Assembly (NCBI GenBank): GCA_965261775.1 | Contig: OZ253477.1 | Span: 124,001-188,000, forward strand | DNA: 64,000 nt | Source of the DNA: G965261775 sp965261775 | GTDB taxonomy: Bacteria; Pseudomonadota; Gammaproteobacteria; Eutrophobiales; Eutrophobiaceae | Direction of reading: 5' to 3' | Part shown: positions 35,630 through 43,970 of the stretch, in pieces | Layout: each line of letters begins with the position of its first letter | Numbering within the stretch: position 1 is the first letter of the stretch | Notes under the pieces: generated by a model | What the model was told of the DNA's origin: nothing | What the model saw: only the letters and a program-made list of their open reading frames with translations | Database searches by the model: none | Translations under genes and position numbers: made by a program

Positions 35630-36280
35630 ATGCGGCGCATAGGAATATTGAGCGGGACATTCGATCCAATTCATTACGGGCATATTCGTTTGGCGGTTGA
35701 GGCCGCGACACGACTCGGGTTTGAACAAGTGCGCCTGATTCCGGGACATATTCCGCCGCATCGTCCGATGCCGCACGCTGCACCTGTCCATCGACAAAAC
35801 ATGATCCGGCTGGCGATTGACAATATTCCCAAACTTTGTCTTGATTCACGTGAACTTGAATGTGACAAAACATCGTATACGATTAATACCCTAAAATCAC
35901 TGCGGCGGGATTATAGTGACGACATGCTCTTACTGATTGTGGGCAGGGATGTATTTAATCGGATTGATATCTGGAAAAATTACGAGCAATTAACGGACTA
36001 TGTGCATATTATTGTCGCCGACCGCCCCGGTGCGGCGAGGGTGTACCTGCCTGAAACACCGCACGACTGGATAAACCGACATGCAATACATAATCCGTCC
36101 GTGCTGGACAAGGTGAAAAACGGCTATATCGTTTTCATCAAAATTCCGCTATTGGATATTTCATCCCGTCAACTCCGGCGGGATTATCAGGCTGGCAAAA
36201 CGATTGTTGGTCTGTTACCGCCGATCGTGCTTGAGTACATAAAGGATCACCATCTTTATCAGGATCAGGATACGACATGA
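35630..36280 (+). CDS. nadD: Nicotinate-mononucleotide adenylyltransferase NadD
   Basis: A 216-residue nucleotidyltransferase of NAD synthesis, joining ATP and nicotinate mononucleotide. The motif GTFDPIHYGH is at residues 9–18 and the C-terminal ISSxxxR-like motif reads ISSRQLRRD. ATG 35630 gives the usual MRRIGILSGTFDP start. Its stop overlaps the rsfS start (ATGA). Confidence 0.95.
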   Translation: MRRIGILSGTFDPIHYGHIRLAVEAATRLGFEQVRLIPGHIPPHRPMPHAAPVHRQNMIRLAIDNIPKLCLDSRELECDKTSYTINTLKSLRRDYSDDMLLLIVGRDVFNRIDIWKNYEQLTDYVHIIVADRPGAARVYLPETPHDWINRHAIHNPSVLDKVKNGYIVFIKIPLLDISSRQLRRDYQAGKTIVGLLPPIVLEYIKDHHLYQDQDTT

Positions 36281-36621
36281 ACACCAAACAACTGACCAAC
36301 GCTATCGTGGCAGCTTTGGACGAGGCTAAAGCATCTGATATTAACGTCTTCAACATCGGCAAAATCACCAGCATTGCGGATTACATGATCATTGCCAGCG
36401 GCCGTTCCTCACGTCAGGTCGGTGCACTCGCAGACAGGGTGATTGAAGTCGCAAAGGCGAATGATGTAAAACCCATAGGGGTAGAGGGCAAACGCGAGGG
36501 TGAATGGGCATTGGTCGATCTGGACGATATTATCGTGCATATCATGCAGGTGGAAACACGGGAATACTTTCAGCTTGAAAAACTGTGGAACGTGAATACA
36601 TCACGGACGGATGTAATGTAG
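36277..36621 (+). CDS. rsfS: Ribosome silencing factor RsfS
   Basis: A 114-residue member of the Iojap/RsfS family, which binds ribosomal protein L14 and blocks subunit joining when nutrients are short. Conserved pieces ADYMIIASGRSSRQV, GEWALVDLDDIIVHIM and REYFQLEKLW are all present. It is coupled to nadD by a 4-bp overlap and precedes the altered rlmH by 10 bp. Confidence 0.95.
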   Translation: MNTKQLTNAIVAALDEAKASDINVFNIGKITSIADYMIIASGRSSRQVGALADRVIEVAKANDVKPIGVEGKREGEWALVDLDDIIVHIMQVETREYFQLEKLWNVNTSRTDVM

Positions 36622-36631
36622 CCGGAGCGGT

Positions 36632-37006
36632 ATGCAGGTTGATTTTATCCCGGTCGGTAAGCGTATGCCGGATTGGATACGAATGCTTTGCAAGGTATAT
36701 TCAAAATGTTTGCCGAGAAAGTTTCGTTTCAATCTTGTTAAAATTGTGCTCACCACAAGAAGCAAAAACGGCCGGATTTACGAGCACCTGGCAAAGGAGC
36801 GAAAAAAGATTGCGACGGCGCTGGTGGAGAACAGTTTTAGCATTAGCGTTGCCGACGGGATAAACAAATCATTGAAGAAAAGGGCGAACTGGATATGGTC
36901 ATTATCGACCCTAACTCTTCCGCACGCGCTGGTACGGGTAATCGTGATTGAGCAGTTGTACCACGCCCTTACCATCATGTGCAACCCTCCCTATCGCAGA
37001 GGGTAG
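36632..37006 (+). CDS. rlmH: RlmH-like protein with internal deletion and altered SAM loop
   Basis: A 124-residue ORF instead of about 155. Both ends match RlmH, the 23S rRNA pseudouridine-1915 N3-methyltransferase (VGKRMPDWI; SLSTLTLPHALVRVIVIEQLY). The stretch with the conserved LDxxG motif before the SAM loop, about 31 residues, is missing in frame. The SAM-binding GG of the IGGxEGL loop reads Ser72–Val73 (ISVADGI, residues 71–77). These changes should destroy the knotted methyltransferase site, so it is probably a pseudogene that still has an open frame. Position after rsfS supports its origin. Confidence 0.85.
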   Translation: MQVDFIPVGKRMPDWIRMLCKVYSKCLPRKFRFNLVKIVLTTRSKNGRIYEHLAKERKKIATALVENSFSISVADGINKSLKKRANWIWSLSTLTLPHALVRVIVIEQLYHALTIMCNPPYRRG

Positions 37007-37043
37007 GTTTTACGTTTTGCGAGATACCACGCACAGAGAAACG

Positions 37044-37457
37044 ATGACTCCCTGCCCACTCCCGCGACGTCTTGCCGTCATATTTTACGACGGTTTGTTA
37101 CTGGTAGCTGTTTTCTTCTTCGCGACGTTTGCCTTGCTTCCTTTCATGGAGGGTCGTTTCATTGAAAATACCAACATCTTTTACAAATTATTTCTGCTGA
37201 TTTTGGCCTGGCTTTATTTCTGCTGGCAATGGACGAATGGCGGGCAGACCTTGGGGATGCGTAGCTGGCATGTATTTATCATTGACGAATCCGAAAACTG
37301 TCCAGACTGGAAAAGCGGCACGCTCAGATTTATCGGCGCCTTGCTTTCTTTGACGATACTGGGTCTGGGTTTCATCTGGTCGTTGTTTGATAAAAACCGC
37401 CTGACCCTGCATGACCATTTATCAAAAACACATCTGATCATCAAAAAATCTCAGTAG
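37044..37457 (+). CDS. RDD-family membrane protein
   Basis: A 137-residue protein with three membrane helices (about residues 10–32, 45–63 and 93–115). It has the RDD features: RRLAVIFYDGLLL at the start, GGQTLGMRSWHV after helix 2 and DKNRLTLHDHLSKTHLI at the end. Function of the family is unsettled, with roles in ion or small-molecule transport proposed. ATG 37044 is chosen because the longer frame overlaps rlmH. Its 3' end overlaps convergent lptG by 7 bp. Confidence 0.88.
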   Translation: MTPCPLPRRLAVIFYDGLLLVAVFFFATFALLPFMEGRFIENTNIFYKLFLLILAWLYFCWQWTNGGQTLGMRSWHVFIIDESENCPDWKSGTLRFIGALLSLTILGLGFIWSLFDKNRLTLHDHLSKTHLIIKKSQ

Positions 37458-38512
37458 CTTTTTTTAAGTCTGTAATAGATATATGCGAATATCAAGCCGA
37501 TCGGCAGGCTCGTGTGAATAAACGCGGGGACGTTATTGATAACGCCGATATGTCCACTGACCTCGCTGACAAAGTGAAACAGAATCCCTATAAGTATCCC
37601 GATAAATATACGTTTTCCCAAACCATCTGTTCGCGACTCCTGTTTTATCAGGCAGCTTGCCAGCAAGATCAGTGCGATAATGTTGAATGGATTGATTATC
37701 TTCGACCAGAATGCCTGCATGTATAATTTGTTATCCAGATTATTTTTCTTGGCATGTTGAATATAGACAATCAAATCACGTATGGACAGATGGCGAGGTT
37801 TGATTGTGACCAGGTCGATAAATTCTGGTTTTAACGTTATTTTCCATTCCATATTTTGATACGAGTGATTCTCGATCTGTTGCCTGGAAATAGTCGTCTT
37901 TACAGAATCATACAGTATCCATTTTTCATTATCGTATATGGCGTGTTTCGCACGTATGGTCGTTGTCAAACTGTTGTCGTCGTCAAATTTATAAATGTGG
38001 ATATCTCTGAGTCTGTCGCTGTTGATGATTTCCCTGATGTTGATGTAATGATCCCCGTCACGAGACCAGAAACCATGTTTGGTTTTAAGCGATATTTTGT
38101 TGTGTACTGCGGTGGAGCGCTGTTTTTTCGCGGTTTGTTCGCTGACGGGTACGATAAACTCGCCGATGAGGGTATGTGCTATAACAAACAGTACCCCGGT
38201 TTTTATCAGGGATATGGCAATCCGCATTTGCGAGATACCGCCCATGCGCATGGCAACCACTTCATTATGGTTGACCAGCATTCCCAGCGCGGCTATGCTG
38301 CCTATTATGGTTGCAATCGGAAATAAATCGTAAATCAGTTTGGGAACGGACAACGACACGTAAAGAATAGCGTCTGGTACCTCGTAATTCCCCATGCCGG
38401 TCTTCTCGATTTGTTCAATCAATGTAAAAAAAGAAAAGAGCGCGACCAGTATGAACAGGGCCAGCAGACTGCCAGCCACAAGCGATCTGCCGATATAGCG
38501 GTCTAGTATCAT
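37451..38512 (-). CDS. lptG: LPS export permease LptG
   Basis: A 353-residue permease of the YjgP/YjgQ family with six membrane helices, three on each side of a periplasmic domain (about residues 125–265). With LptF and the ATPase LptB it extracts lipopolysaccharide from the inner membrane. ATG 38512 gives MILDRYIGRSL, the usual start, and overlaps the lptF stop by 4 bp. Confidence 0.94.
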   Translation of the reverse strand: MILDRYIGRSLVAGSLLALFILVALFSFFTLIEQIEKTGMGNYEVPDAILYVSLSVPKLIYDLFPIATIIGSIAALGMLVNHNEVVAMRMGGISQMRIAISLIKTGVLFVIAHTLIGEFIVPVSEQTAKKQRSTAVHNKISLKTKHGFWSRDGDHYINIREIINSDRLRDIHIYKFDDDNSLTTTIRAKHAIYDNEKWILYDSVKTTISRQQIENHSYQNMEWKITLKPEFIDLVTIKPRHLSIRDLIVYIQHAKKNNLDNKLYMQAFWSKIINPFNIIALILLASCLIKQESRTDGLGKRIFIGILIGILFHFVSEVSGHIGVINNVPAFIHTSLPIGLIFAYIYYRLKKSY

Positions 38513-39609
38513 CGTCGCCTGCCCCGCCGGAACAGCGTCATGACCTTTTTTTGCCGCAGGTCGGGCCAATAATAAAGGAGCAGCAACAGCATTATCATCA
38601 GAAAATGCACCCACCATAAGCCGAGGGAGATGGGCACGAAATCCCGGTTTAACAGGGTTTTCGCAATGCTCAGTAAATTACTGTAAACGATATATATCAA
38701 TATGCTGACAATAAAAGGCAGGTAGCGTTTTTCGCCAGTATGGAGTTGTAATAGCAACAGTGCCAGCAGCGGCAATAAAAAACAGGACAATATCAGGGAC
38801 AACCGCCACTGGAATTCAGCCTGATGCGCCCTGTTATCGGAACCAATCAACCCCCTTGTCGGTGTGCCAGCTACTCCATTCCCGGGTGAAACGGCTTTAT
38901 TGATTTTGGTCAGAACGCCGTATTTTCCGTATTCGGTGATTTCATAATCTAGCGCACCGGGTTCCACGATATAGCGTCGACCGTCTCTGAAAACCACGTA
39001 TTCGTTGTCGGAATTCTTATCAATCTCAAAAGACGCGCTTTCCGATGTAAGTACACCGATTTGTTCATGTTGTCTTACCTGTATAAAAACCTTTTCCATT
39101 GTGATTTTGTCGGCAGACAAATCCCGCACATAAATGATACGATCACCCTGACTGAATTCCTTGAAATGTCCCGCTTTAATACCGGTGATATCGGCTTCCT
39201 GTTTGACCCTTTGCTTCATTTGCCGAAAATTCCGCTCGGCCCAAGGGCTTAAATATAAAGAGACGATCATCATCAAAATGCAAAATAACGCAACAAAGCG
39301 CAGTAAAATCCGCAACTGTAATACGCGATTAATACCCGCCGTAGAGAGAATCACCAACTCTCTTTCATTGGCCATTCGGGAAAATACGATAAGCGTTGTA
39401 AGCAGAATGGTGATGGGCAATATCTTCGGCAGTAGAGCCAGTATTTTATAGCCGAGTACAACAAGTAAGATATCTCCGGGGACATCCCCCTCGGCGGCAT
39501 CGGCCAACAGCCTGGCAAATTTGTTACTGGTAATGATTAAAACTAGCAGACCCAGTATCCATGCCAGTTTTTGTCCCAATTCCCTGAATATGTAGCGCTG
39601 TATGATCAC
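38509..39609 (-). CDS. lptF: LPS export permease LptF
   Basis: A 366-residue partner of LptG with the same layout: MIIQRYIFRELGQKL start, helices around residues 10–115, a periplasmic domain of about 150 residues and three C-terminal helices. It is first in the lptF–lptG pair and divergent from pepA, as is common in gammaproteobacteria. Confidence 0.95.
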   Translation of the reverse strand: MIIQRYIFRELGQKLAWILGLLVLIITSNKFARLLADAAEGDVPGDILLVVLGYKILALLPKILPITILLTTLIVFSRMANERELVILSTAGINRVLQLRILLRFVALFCILMMIVSLYLSPWAERNFRQMKQRVKQEADITGIKAGHFKEFSQGDRIIYVRDLSADKITMEKVFIQVRQHEQIGVLTSESASFEIDKNSDNEYVVFRDGRRYIVEPGALDYEITEYGKYGVLTKINKAVSPGNGVAGTPTRGLIGSDNRAHQAEFQWRLSLILSCFLLPLLALLLLQLHTGEKRYLPFIVSILIYIVYSNLLSIAKTLLNRDFVPISLGLWWVHFLMIMLLLLLYYWPDLRQKKVMTLFRRGRRR

Positions 39610-39653
39610 GTCTGTTCTCTATTTCGTCGTTTTGTTAAAGGATAATGGCATAG

Positions 39654-39690
39654 AAGCGGAAACAGAGCTTCCTTCTTCCGCTTTTTTTTT
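39654..39690 (+). terminator. Intrinsic terminator in the lptF–pepA divergent region
   Basis: AAGCGGAA (39654–39661) pairs with TTCCGCTT (39676–39683), and a run of nine T residues covers 39682–39690. This is a convincing plus-strand terminator, yet no plus-strand gene lies before it: lptF is on the other strand and pepA starts 108 bp later. It may end a short unannotated RNA or transcripts running antisense to lptFG. Confidence 0.65.
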
Positions 39691-39698
39691 CAAAAAGG

Positions 39699-39711
39699 CG
39701 CTATAATAGCG
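39699..39711. promoter_or_regulatory. Palindrome containing a -10-like hexamer before pepA
   Basis: CGCTAT-A-ATAGCG is a perfect 6-1-6 palindrome whose centre forms TATAAT (39702–39707). It may be the pepA -10 element and an operator at once. No good -35 hexamer is found at normal spacing, so an activator might be needed. Confidence 0.35.
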
Positions 39712-39798
39712 AAGATAATGGTCGGCATGGTCATGTCATCATAATATTGAAGGCTGGCGAAACGGACAATCAGCATGGCACGTTAATTATTTCGGAGT

Positions 39799-41295
39799 AT
39801 GGGTATGGATTTCAACATAAAAAGCGGCAGTCCCGATAAACAGCGCAGCGCCTGCGTCATCGCTGGCGTTTTTGAGTCTGGACAGCTTTCCGAAGCTGCC
39901 AGTGCGATAGACAAGGCCAGTAAAAAATATCTGTCCGATCTGTTACGGCGAGGTGACCTTGCAGGCAAAAAAGGCCAATCCCTGTTGCTGCACAACGTTC
40001 CCGGCACGATTGCCGACCGCGTTCTCCTGATCGGCTGCGACAAAAAGGGGGACATTGACGAAAGTGCCTATACCGCGGTCGTAAGCAACAGTGTCCGGGC
40101 GCTTCGGGCAACTGGTGCGACAGAGGCCATAAACTATCTGACTGAACTCAATGTAAAAGGGCGCGATTATCGCTGGAAAGTGAAGCAGGCCGTCAAGGTT
40201 GCAGCACAGAGCCTGTATGAATTCAGCGAATTAAAAAGCGATAAAAAGAAAGATAGCCGTACCATAAAAAAACTGACCTTTACCATTCCCTCCCGTCGAG
40301 AATTCCCACAGGGCGAAGCGGCTATGCATGAAGGCCGTGCGATTGCCAACGGCATTAAACTGACGTGCGACCTTGCCAACCGTCCCGCCAATATATGCAC
40401 ACCAACCTATCTGGCAAAACAAGCTGCCGGGCTGGCCAAAGGCTACCGCGCACTGACAGTGAGAGTCCTTGAAGAAAGCGATATGAAAAAACTTGGCATG
40501 GAGGTTTTGTTGTCAGTATCGCAGGGTTCTGGAGAAAGCGGCAAGTTGATCATTCTGGAATATAAAGGTGCGAAAAAACAACAACAACCGATTGCACTGG
40601 TCGGCAAAGGTGTAACATTTGATACTGGTGGTATCTCCATCAAACCGTCGGCAGCGATGGATGAAATGAAATACGATATGTGTGGAGCCGCCTCCGTTTT
40701 GGGCACCTTGTCGGCCGTTGCTGAACTGGAGTTACCGCTGAACATTGTGGGTATCATCCCTGCTGTTGAAAATATGCCGGGTGGGCGAGCCACCAAACCG
40801 GGCGACATCTTTACTAGCCTGTCCGGGAAAACGGTGGAGGTATTGAATACGGATGCCGAAGGTCGTCTGATATTGTGCGACGCGCTCACCTATAGTCAGC
40901 GATTTAAGCCCAAAGTGATCATTGATATTGCCACCCTGACTGGCGCTTGTGTCGTTGCACTAGGGAAACATGCCACGGGTTTATTGAGCAATCACGATCC
41001 GCTAGCGCACGACCTGCTACACGCTGGCGAAGAGGCGCATGACCGTGCTTGGCAACTGCCGATATGGGATGAATATCAAAGGCAGCTCAACAGTCCCTTT
41101 GCGGATATAGCTAATATCGGCGGCCGCGAAGCGGGCACCATTACTGCCGCCTGTTTCCTGTCCCGCTTTGCCGAAAAATGTCATTGGGCGCATCTTGATA
41201 TTGCTGGTACGGCTTGGCTTTCAGGCAATAATAAAGGCGCAACCGGCCGCCCGGTCGCTTTGCTGACGCAATATATGCTCAATCAAGTGCAATAG
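39799..41295 (+). CDS. pepA: Leucyl aminopeptidase PepA
   Basis: A 498-residue M17 metallopeptidase, active as a hexamer in the cytoplasm. The metal-binding parts are clear: GVTFDTGGISIKPS and the signature NTDAEGRLILCDAL around residue 351. In E. coli the same protein also binds DNA in carAB control and plasmid dimer resolution. ATG 39799 is followed in frame by ATG 39805. It is followed by holC, the usual neighbour. Confidence 0.96.
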   Translation: MGMDFNIKSGSPDKQRSACVIAGVFESGQLSEAASAIDKASKKYLSDLLRRGDLAGKKGQSLLLHNVPGTIADRVLLIGCDKKGDIDESAYTAVVSNSVRALRATGATEAINYLTELNVKGRDYRWKVKQAVKVAAQSLYEFSELKSDKKKDSRTIKKLTFTIPSRREFPQGEAAMHEGRAIANGIKLTCDLANRPANICTPTYLAKQAAGLAKGYRALTVRVLEESDMKKLGMEVLLSVSQGSGESGKLIILEYKGAKKQQQPIALVGKGVTFDTGGISIKPSAAMDEMKYDMCGAASVLGTLSAVAELELPLNIVGIIPAVENMPGGRATKPGDIFTSLSGKTVEVLNTDAEGRLILCDALTYSQRFKPKVIIDIATLTGACVVALGKHATGLLSNHDPLAHDLLHAGEEAHDRAWQLPIWDEYQRQLNSPFADIANIGGREAGTITAACFLSRFAEKCHWAHLDIAGTAWLSGNNKGATGRPVALLTQYMLNQVQ

Positions 41296-41326
41296 TCTGC
41301 AACGGCCCCGAACAGCCTGAGAAACG

Positions 41327-41767
41327 GTGTCGCGCATTGATTTCTATGTACTGCCGGGCAATATCGGCGTTGATCGCTTTGTCTGCAGTATCGCCGCCAA
41401 GGCATGGTCTCAGGGTAATCGTGTGCATATCCATACCGCATCGGAACAGGCTGCGATGATGCTGGATGAAAAGCTCTGGACATTTCGCGACATCAGTTTT
41501 GTGCCGCATGAATTGTACGATGGCAGGGAAAATAAGGTGACGCCGGTCACAATAGGGCACGATCGGCATTTCCCTGAATCTGCAAAGGTACTCATCAATC
41601 TGGACAAGGTCGTGCCGGAAGATATTGCAAAATTTGAACGGATAGTTGAAATTGCTGGCGGTGACGAAGACGACAAACGCCACGCACGGCAACGTTATCG
41701 CTATTACAGGGACAGGGACTATGAAATCCACAATCACAAAATTGATATCCCGCCGGTGGGATGGTGA
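41327..41767 (+). CDS. holC: DNA polymerase III subunit chi
   Basis: A 146-residue HolC, the clamp-loader accessory subunit that contacts single-strand-binding protein. The start MSRIDFYVLPG and the later VLINLDKVVPEDIAKFERIVEI are typical. The start is a GTG at 41327, with no ATG at the right place. The gene that usually follows, valS, is absent here. Confidence 0.92.
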   Translation: MSRIDFYVLPGNIGVDRFVCSIAAKAWSQGNRVHIHTASEQAAMMLDEKLWTFRDISFVPHELYDGRENKVTPVTIGHDRHFPESAKVLINLDKVVPEDIAKFERIVEIAGGDEDDKRHARQRYRYYRDRDYEIHNHKIDIPPVGW

Positions 41768-42164
41768 ACAACGCGAACCGCTGAAAAAACGATGCTCCAC
41801 GGTGGCAAAAGCTGCATAGAAAGCTGGAGTACCATAGGAAGTGTTCCTTGATCGTTGCCGCTACTCTGTTAAGCGATTTCTAAGTCCTGTGCGTGTTTTT
41901 TAGCGTCGGCGGAAAATCAACAGCTTGTTGATATATGCAAACAGGGTCGTGGCGGTTACTAGACGATGAGGTTGCGGGTGAAGCTTGCGCGGTGTTAATT
42001 ATACGCCGGCACACGATCATGTGTCTGTCATTGCATACGCATGTCGAACCCGATCAGAAAATTTCCCGTGGAATGCACAAACAGAAAAATCTGCAGATAA
42101 AGCTCTTTGTCGGCTTTGCGATGCTGTATATCGGGTACCCGCTCTTGGTTTGCAATTGTTATGG
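41768..42164. other. 397-bp region between holC and mltF without a supported gene
   Basis: Several short frames are open, the longest at 41935–42168 (77 codons), but none has a ribosome site, recognisable motif or coding-like composition. In many relatives valS follows holC; no valS remnant is visible. Confidence 0.45.
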
Positions 42165-43604
42165 TTAAAGTGCCGGTGAAGCGAATCGTAGTTCGTTCAA
42201 CTGCAGAGGTTTGTCAGTTTTTTGCAGTTTTTCTTCTTGCCGGTAAAGTCGCAGTATATCGTAGTAACGCCGGATTCGTCTGACGAATTTAATCGGTTCA
42301 TTTCCCCGCGCATAACCATGTTTCGTTCCTTGATACCATTCTTCCCGGCTTAATTTAGGAAGGTGTTTTTCAATATCAATCCAGCTGTCAGGATCGTCGC
42401 CCGCTTGCTGGGTAAGGATACGTGCATCTTCCAAGTGCCCAAGCCCCACATTGTAAGCTGCCAGTGCCATCCATGAGCGGTCCGGTTCGGAGATGCGCCC
42501 AGACAGGGAGGCTTTCAGAATTCTGAGGTATTTCGCTCCGCCAAGCACGCTTTGTTCGGGGTCAAGCCGGTTTGTTATGCCGACGCGCTTAGCCGTATCT
42601 TGGGTCAGCATCATCAGGCCGCGCACGCCGGTAAATGAACGCGCATTTTTGTTCCAGTGCGATTCCTGATAACTGATTGCGGCGAGAAGCAATGGGTCAA
42701 AGTCACTTTCCTGAGCGGCTTCTCTGAATAGATCAGCCAAGCGAGGCCAGACATCTTTAATGCGTTTCAGATAATACAGTGTGTCGACGTAATTCAGGGT
42801 GCTGAGATGATCGAAATAGACATGGTGAAGTCGTTCGGCCCTGCGGTGATTTTTATATCGAATGATAAAGGCGTTAATGGAATCGACTAGCGAGGTGTCT
42901 TCTTTTTTCAATGTCAGCCATCCTGAGGGAAAACGGCCCTGCAGGGAAAAGGCTACTTTTGTCTTAGGATAAAGATGGCGATAATAGGTATAGATATCTG
43001 CATCAACAACGGTTAGTTTGACCTGGTTCGAATTGACCTGTTTGATCAGTTGGCGGGTGTTAGCGTCTGGAATTTCGCGCCAGTTCGGTATATTTCCGTC
43101 CGCTTTGAGGTGCGACAGTACCAGGGACGGGCGACCGCCTTTGGCAACAGCTATGGCGCCATCTGCGACGGCGTTGAGGTCTTTGGGTAATTTCTCACGT
43201 TGATGACCGATTACAAACCAGTTAATCGGATTATAGCCAATGCTCATCATGATGGTTTTGTCGGGAAGTGGAGGGAGACTGCCGATGATGCCGGTGTCAA
43301 CTTTGTTTTGTATCAGGAGCCGTTTAACTTCACCCAGTGTCTCTGCCCGGATGATTTTGGGGTATGCGCCGATAGATCGCGCATAGGCTTGCATAATGTC
43401 ATGATCGTAGCCCTGTATCAGGGATTCATCAGGGAAATACAGTGGGGGAATGGCAATTATGGCAACCCGTATCTCGCCTTTTGTCTGGATTTGTTTAAGC
43501 TGTGACGGGCTGTCCGAACAGGCCCCCGTCAATATTGACAGGATACTGAGCAGGACAGTGGATAATGAACACAATTTTACGGGTATGTGGGAGCGGATGT
43601 GCAT
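42165..43604 (-). CDS. mltF: Membrane-bound lytic transglycosylase MltF
   Basis: A 479-residue lipoprotein: lipobox near residues 26–29 (TGAC), a periplasmic binding-protein-like domain (about residues 40–265, GEIRVAIIAIPPLYF), then a Slt-type transglycosylase domain with AAISYQESHWNKNARS around residue 313 holding the catalytic glutamate. It cleaves peptidoglycan glycan strands in the periplasm. Domain order and size match MltF. Confidence 0.93.
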   Translation of the reverse strand: MHIRSHIPVKLCSLSTVLLSILSILTGACSDSPSQLKQIQTKGEIRVAIIAIPPLYFPDESLIQGYDHDIMQAYARSIGAYPKIIRAETLGEVKRLLIQNKVDTGIIGSLPPLPDKTIMMSIGYNPINWFVIGHQREKLPKDLNAVADGAIAVAKGGRPSLVLSHLKADGNIPNWREIPDANTRQLIKQVNSNQVKLTVVDADIYTYYRHLYPKTKVAFSLQGRFPSGWLTLKKEDTSLVDSINAFIIRYKNHRRAERLHHVYFDHLSTLNYVDTLYYLKRIKDVWPRLADLFREAAQESDFDPLLLAAISYQESHWNKNARSFTGVRGLMMLTQDTAKRVGITNRLDPEQSVLGGAKYLRILKASLSGRISEPDRSWMALAAYNVGLGHLEDARILTQQAGDDPDSWIDIEKHLPKLSREEWYQGTKHGYARGNEPIKFVRRIRRYYDILRLYRQEEKLQKTDKPLQLNELRFASPAL

Positions 43605-43669
43605 AATCTTTATGTCTGTCTGGCAGACTGTGGATGTGGGCAGGTGTGATGTCTTGTTCGGTGTTGTTG

Positions 43670-43953
43670 ATGGAGAAAAGCTGGCGCTATCAGAATTGTG
43701 ACTTTGGATGGCGCTTTGATATTACTGAACCCCGTTCCGTAGTGCGCGGTAATATTGCGCGGGTGATTTTTTATATGCATGGCGAGTACGGTTTCCAATT
43801 GATAAAAAAATTTTGGTTGAACTGAAACAATGGAATTAGGCCAATACGCCCAGAGCTCAGGAAATAAGGAGAAATAATGTGATTGAAGAATTTCAGGGTA
43901 ATCGTAATCCCTATGTTGATGATCCATCCCCAGCGGAACAGCTTTCGTTCTGA
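43670..43953 (+). pseudogene. Endonuclease I (EndA-like) 3' remnant
   Basis: The plus strand reads RYQNCDFGWRFDITEPR, VVRGNIARVIFYMHGEYG, then after a one-base shift in the A-run near 43807 ELKQWN, a TAG, and EEFQGNRNPYVDDPS before TGA 43951. These are the C-terminal motifs of endonuclease I in order. The N-terminal half is missing. Stop, frameshift and truncation make it a clear relic of a periplasmic or secreted nuclease. Confidence 0.75.
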
Positions 43954-43970
43954 GTGAACGGCAGGTAATT

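Noticed and set aside
41935..42168. A 77-codon ORF between holC and mltF
   Set aside because: It has no ribosome site, no family resemblance, and competing frames look equally (un)convincing.
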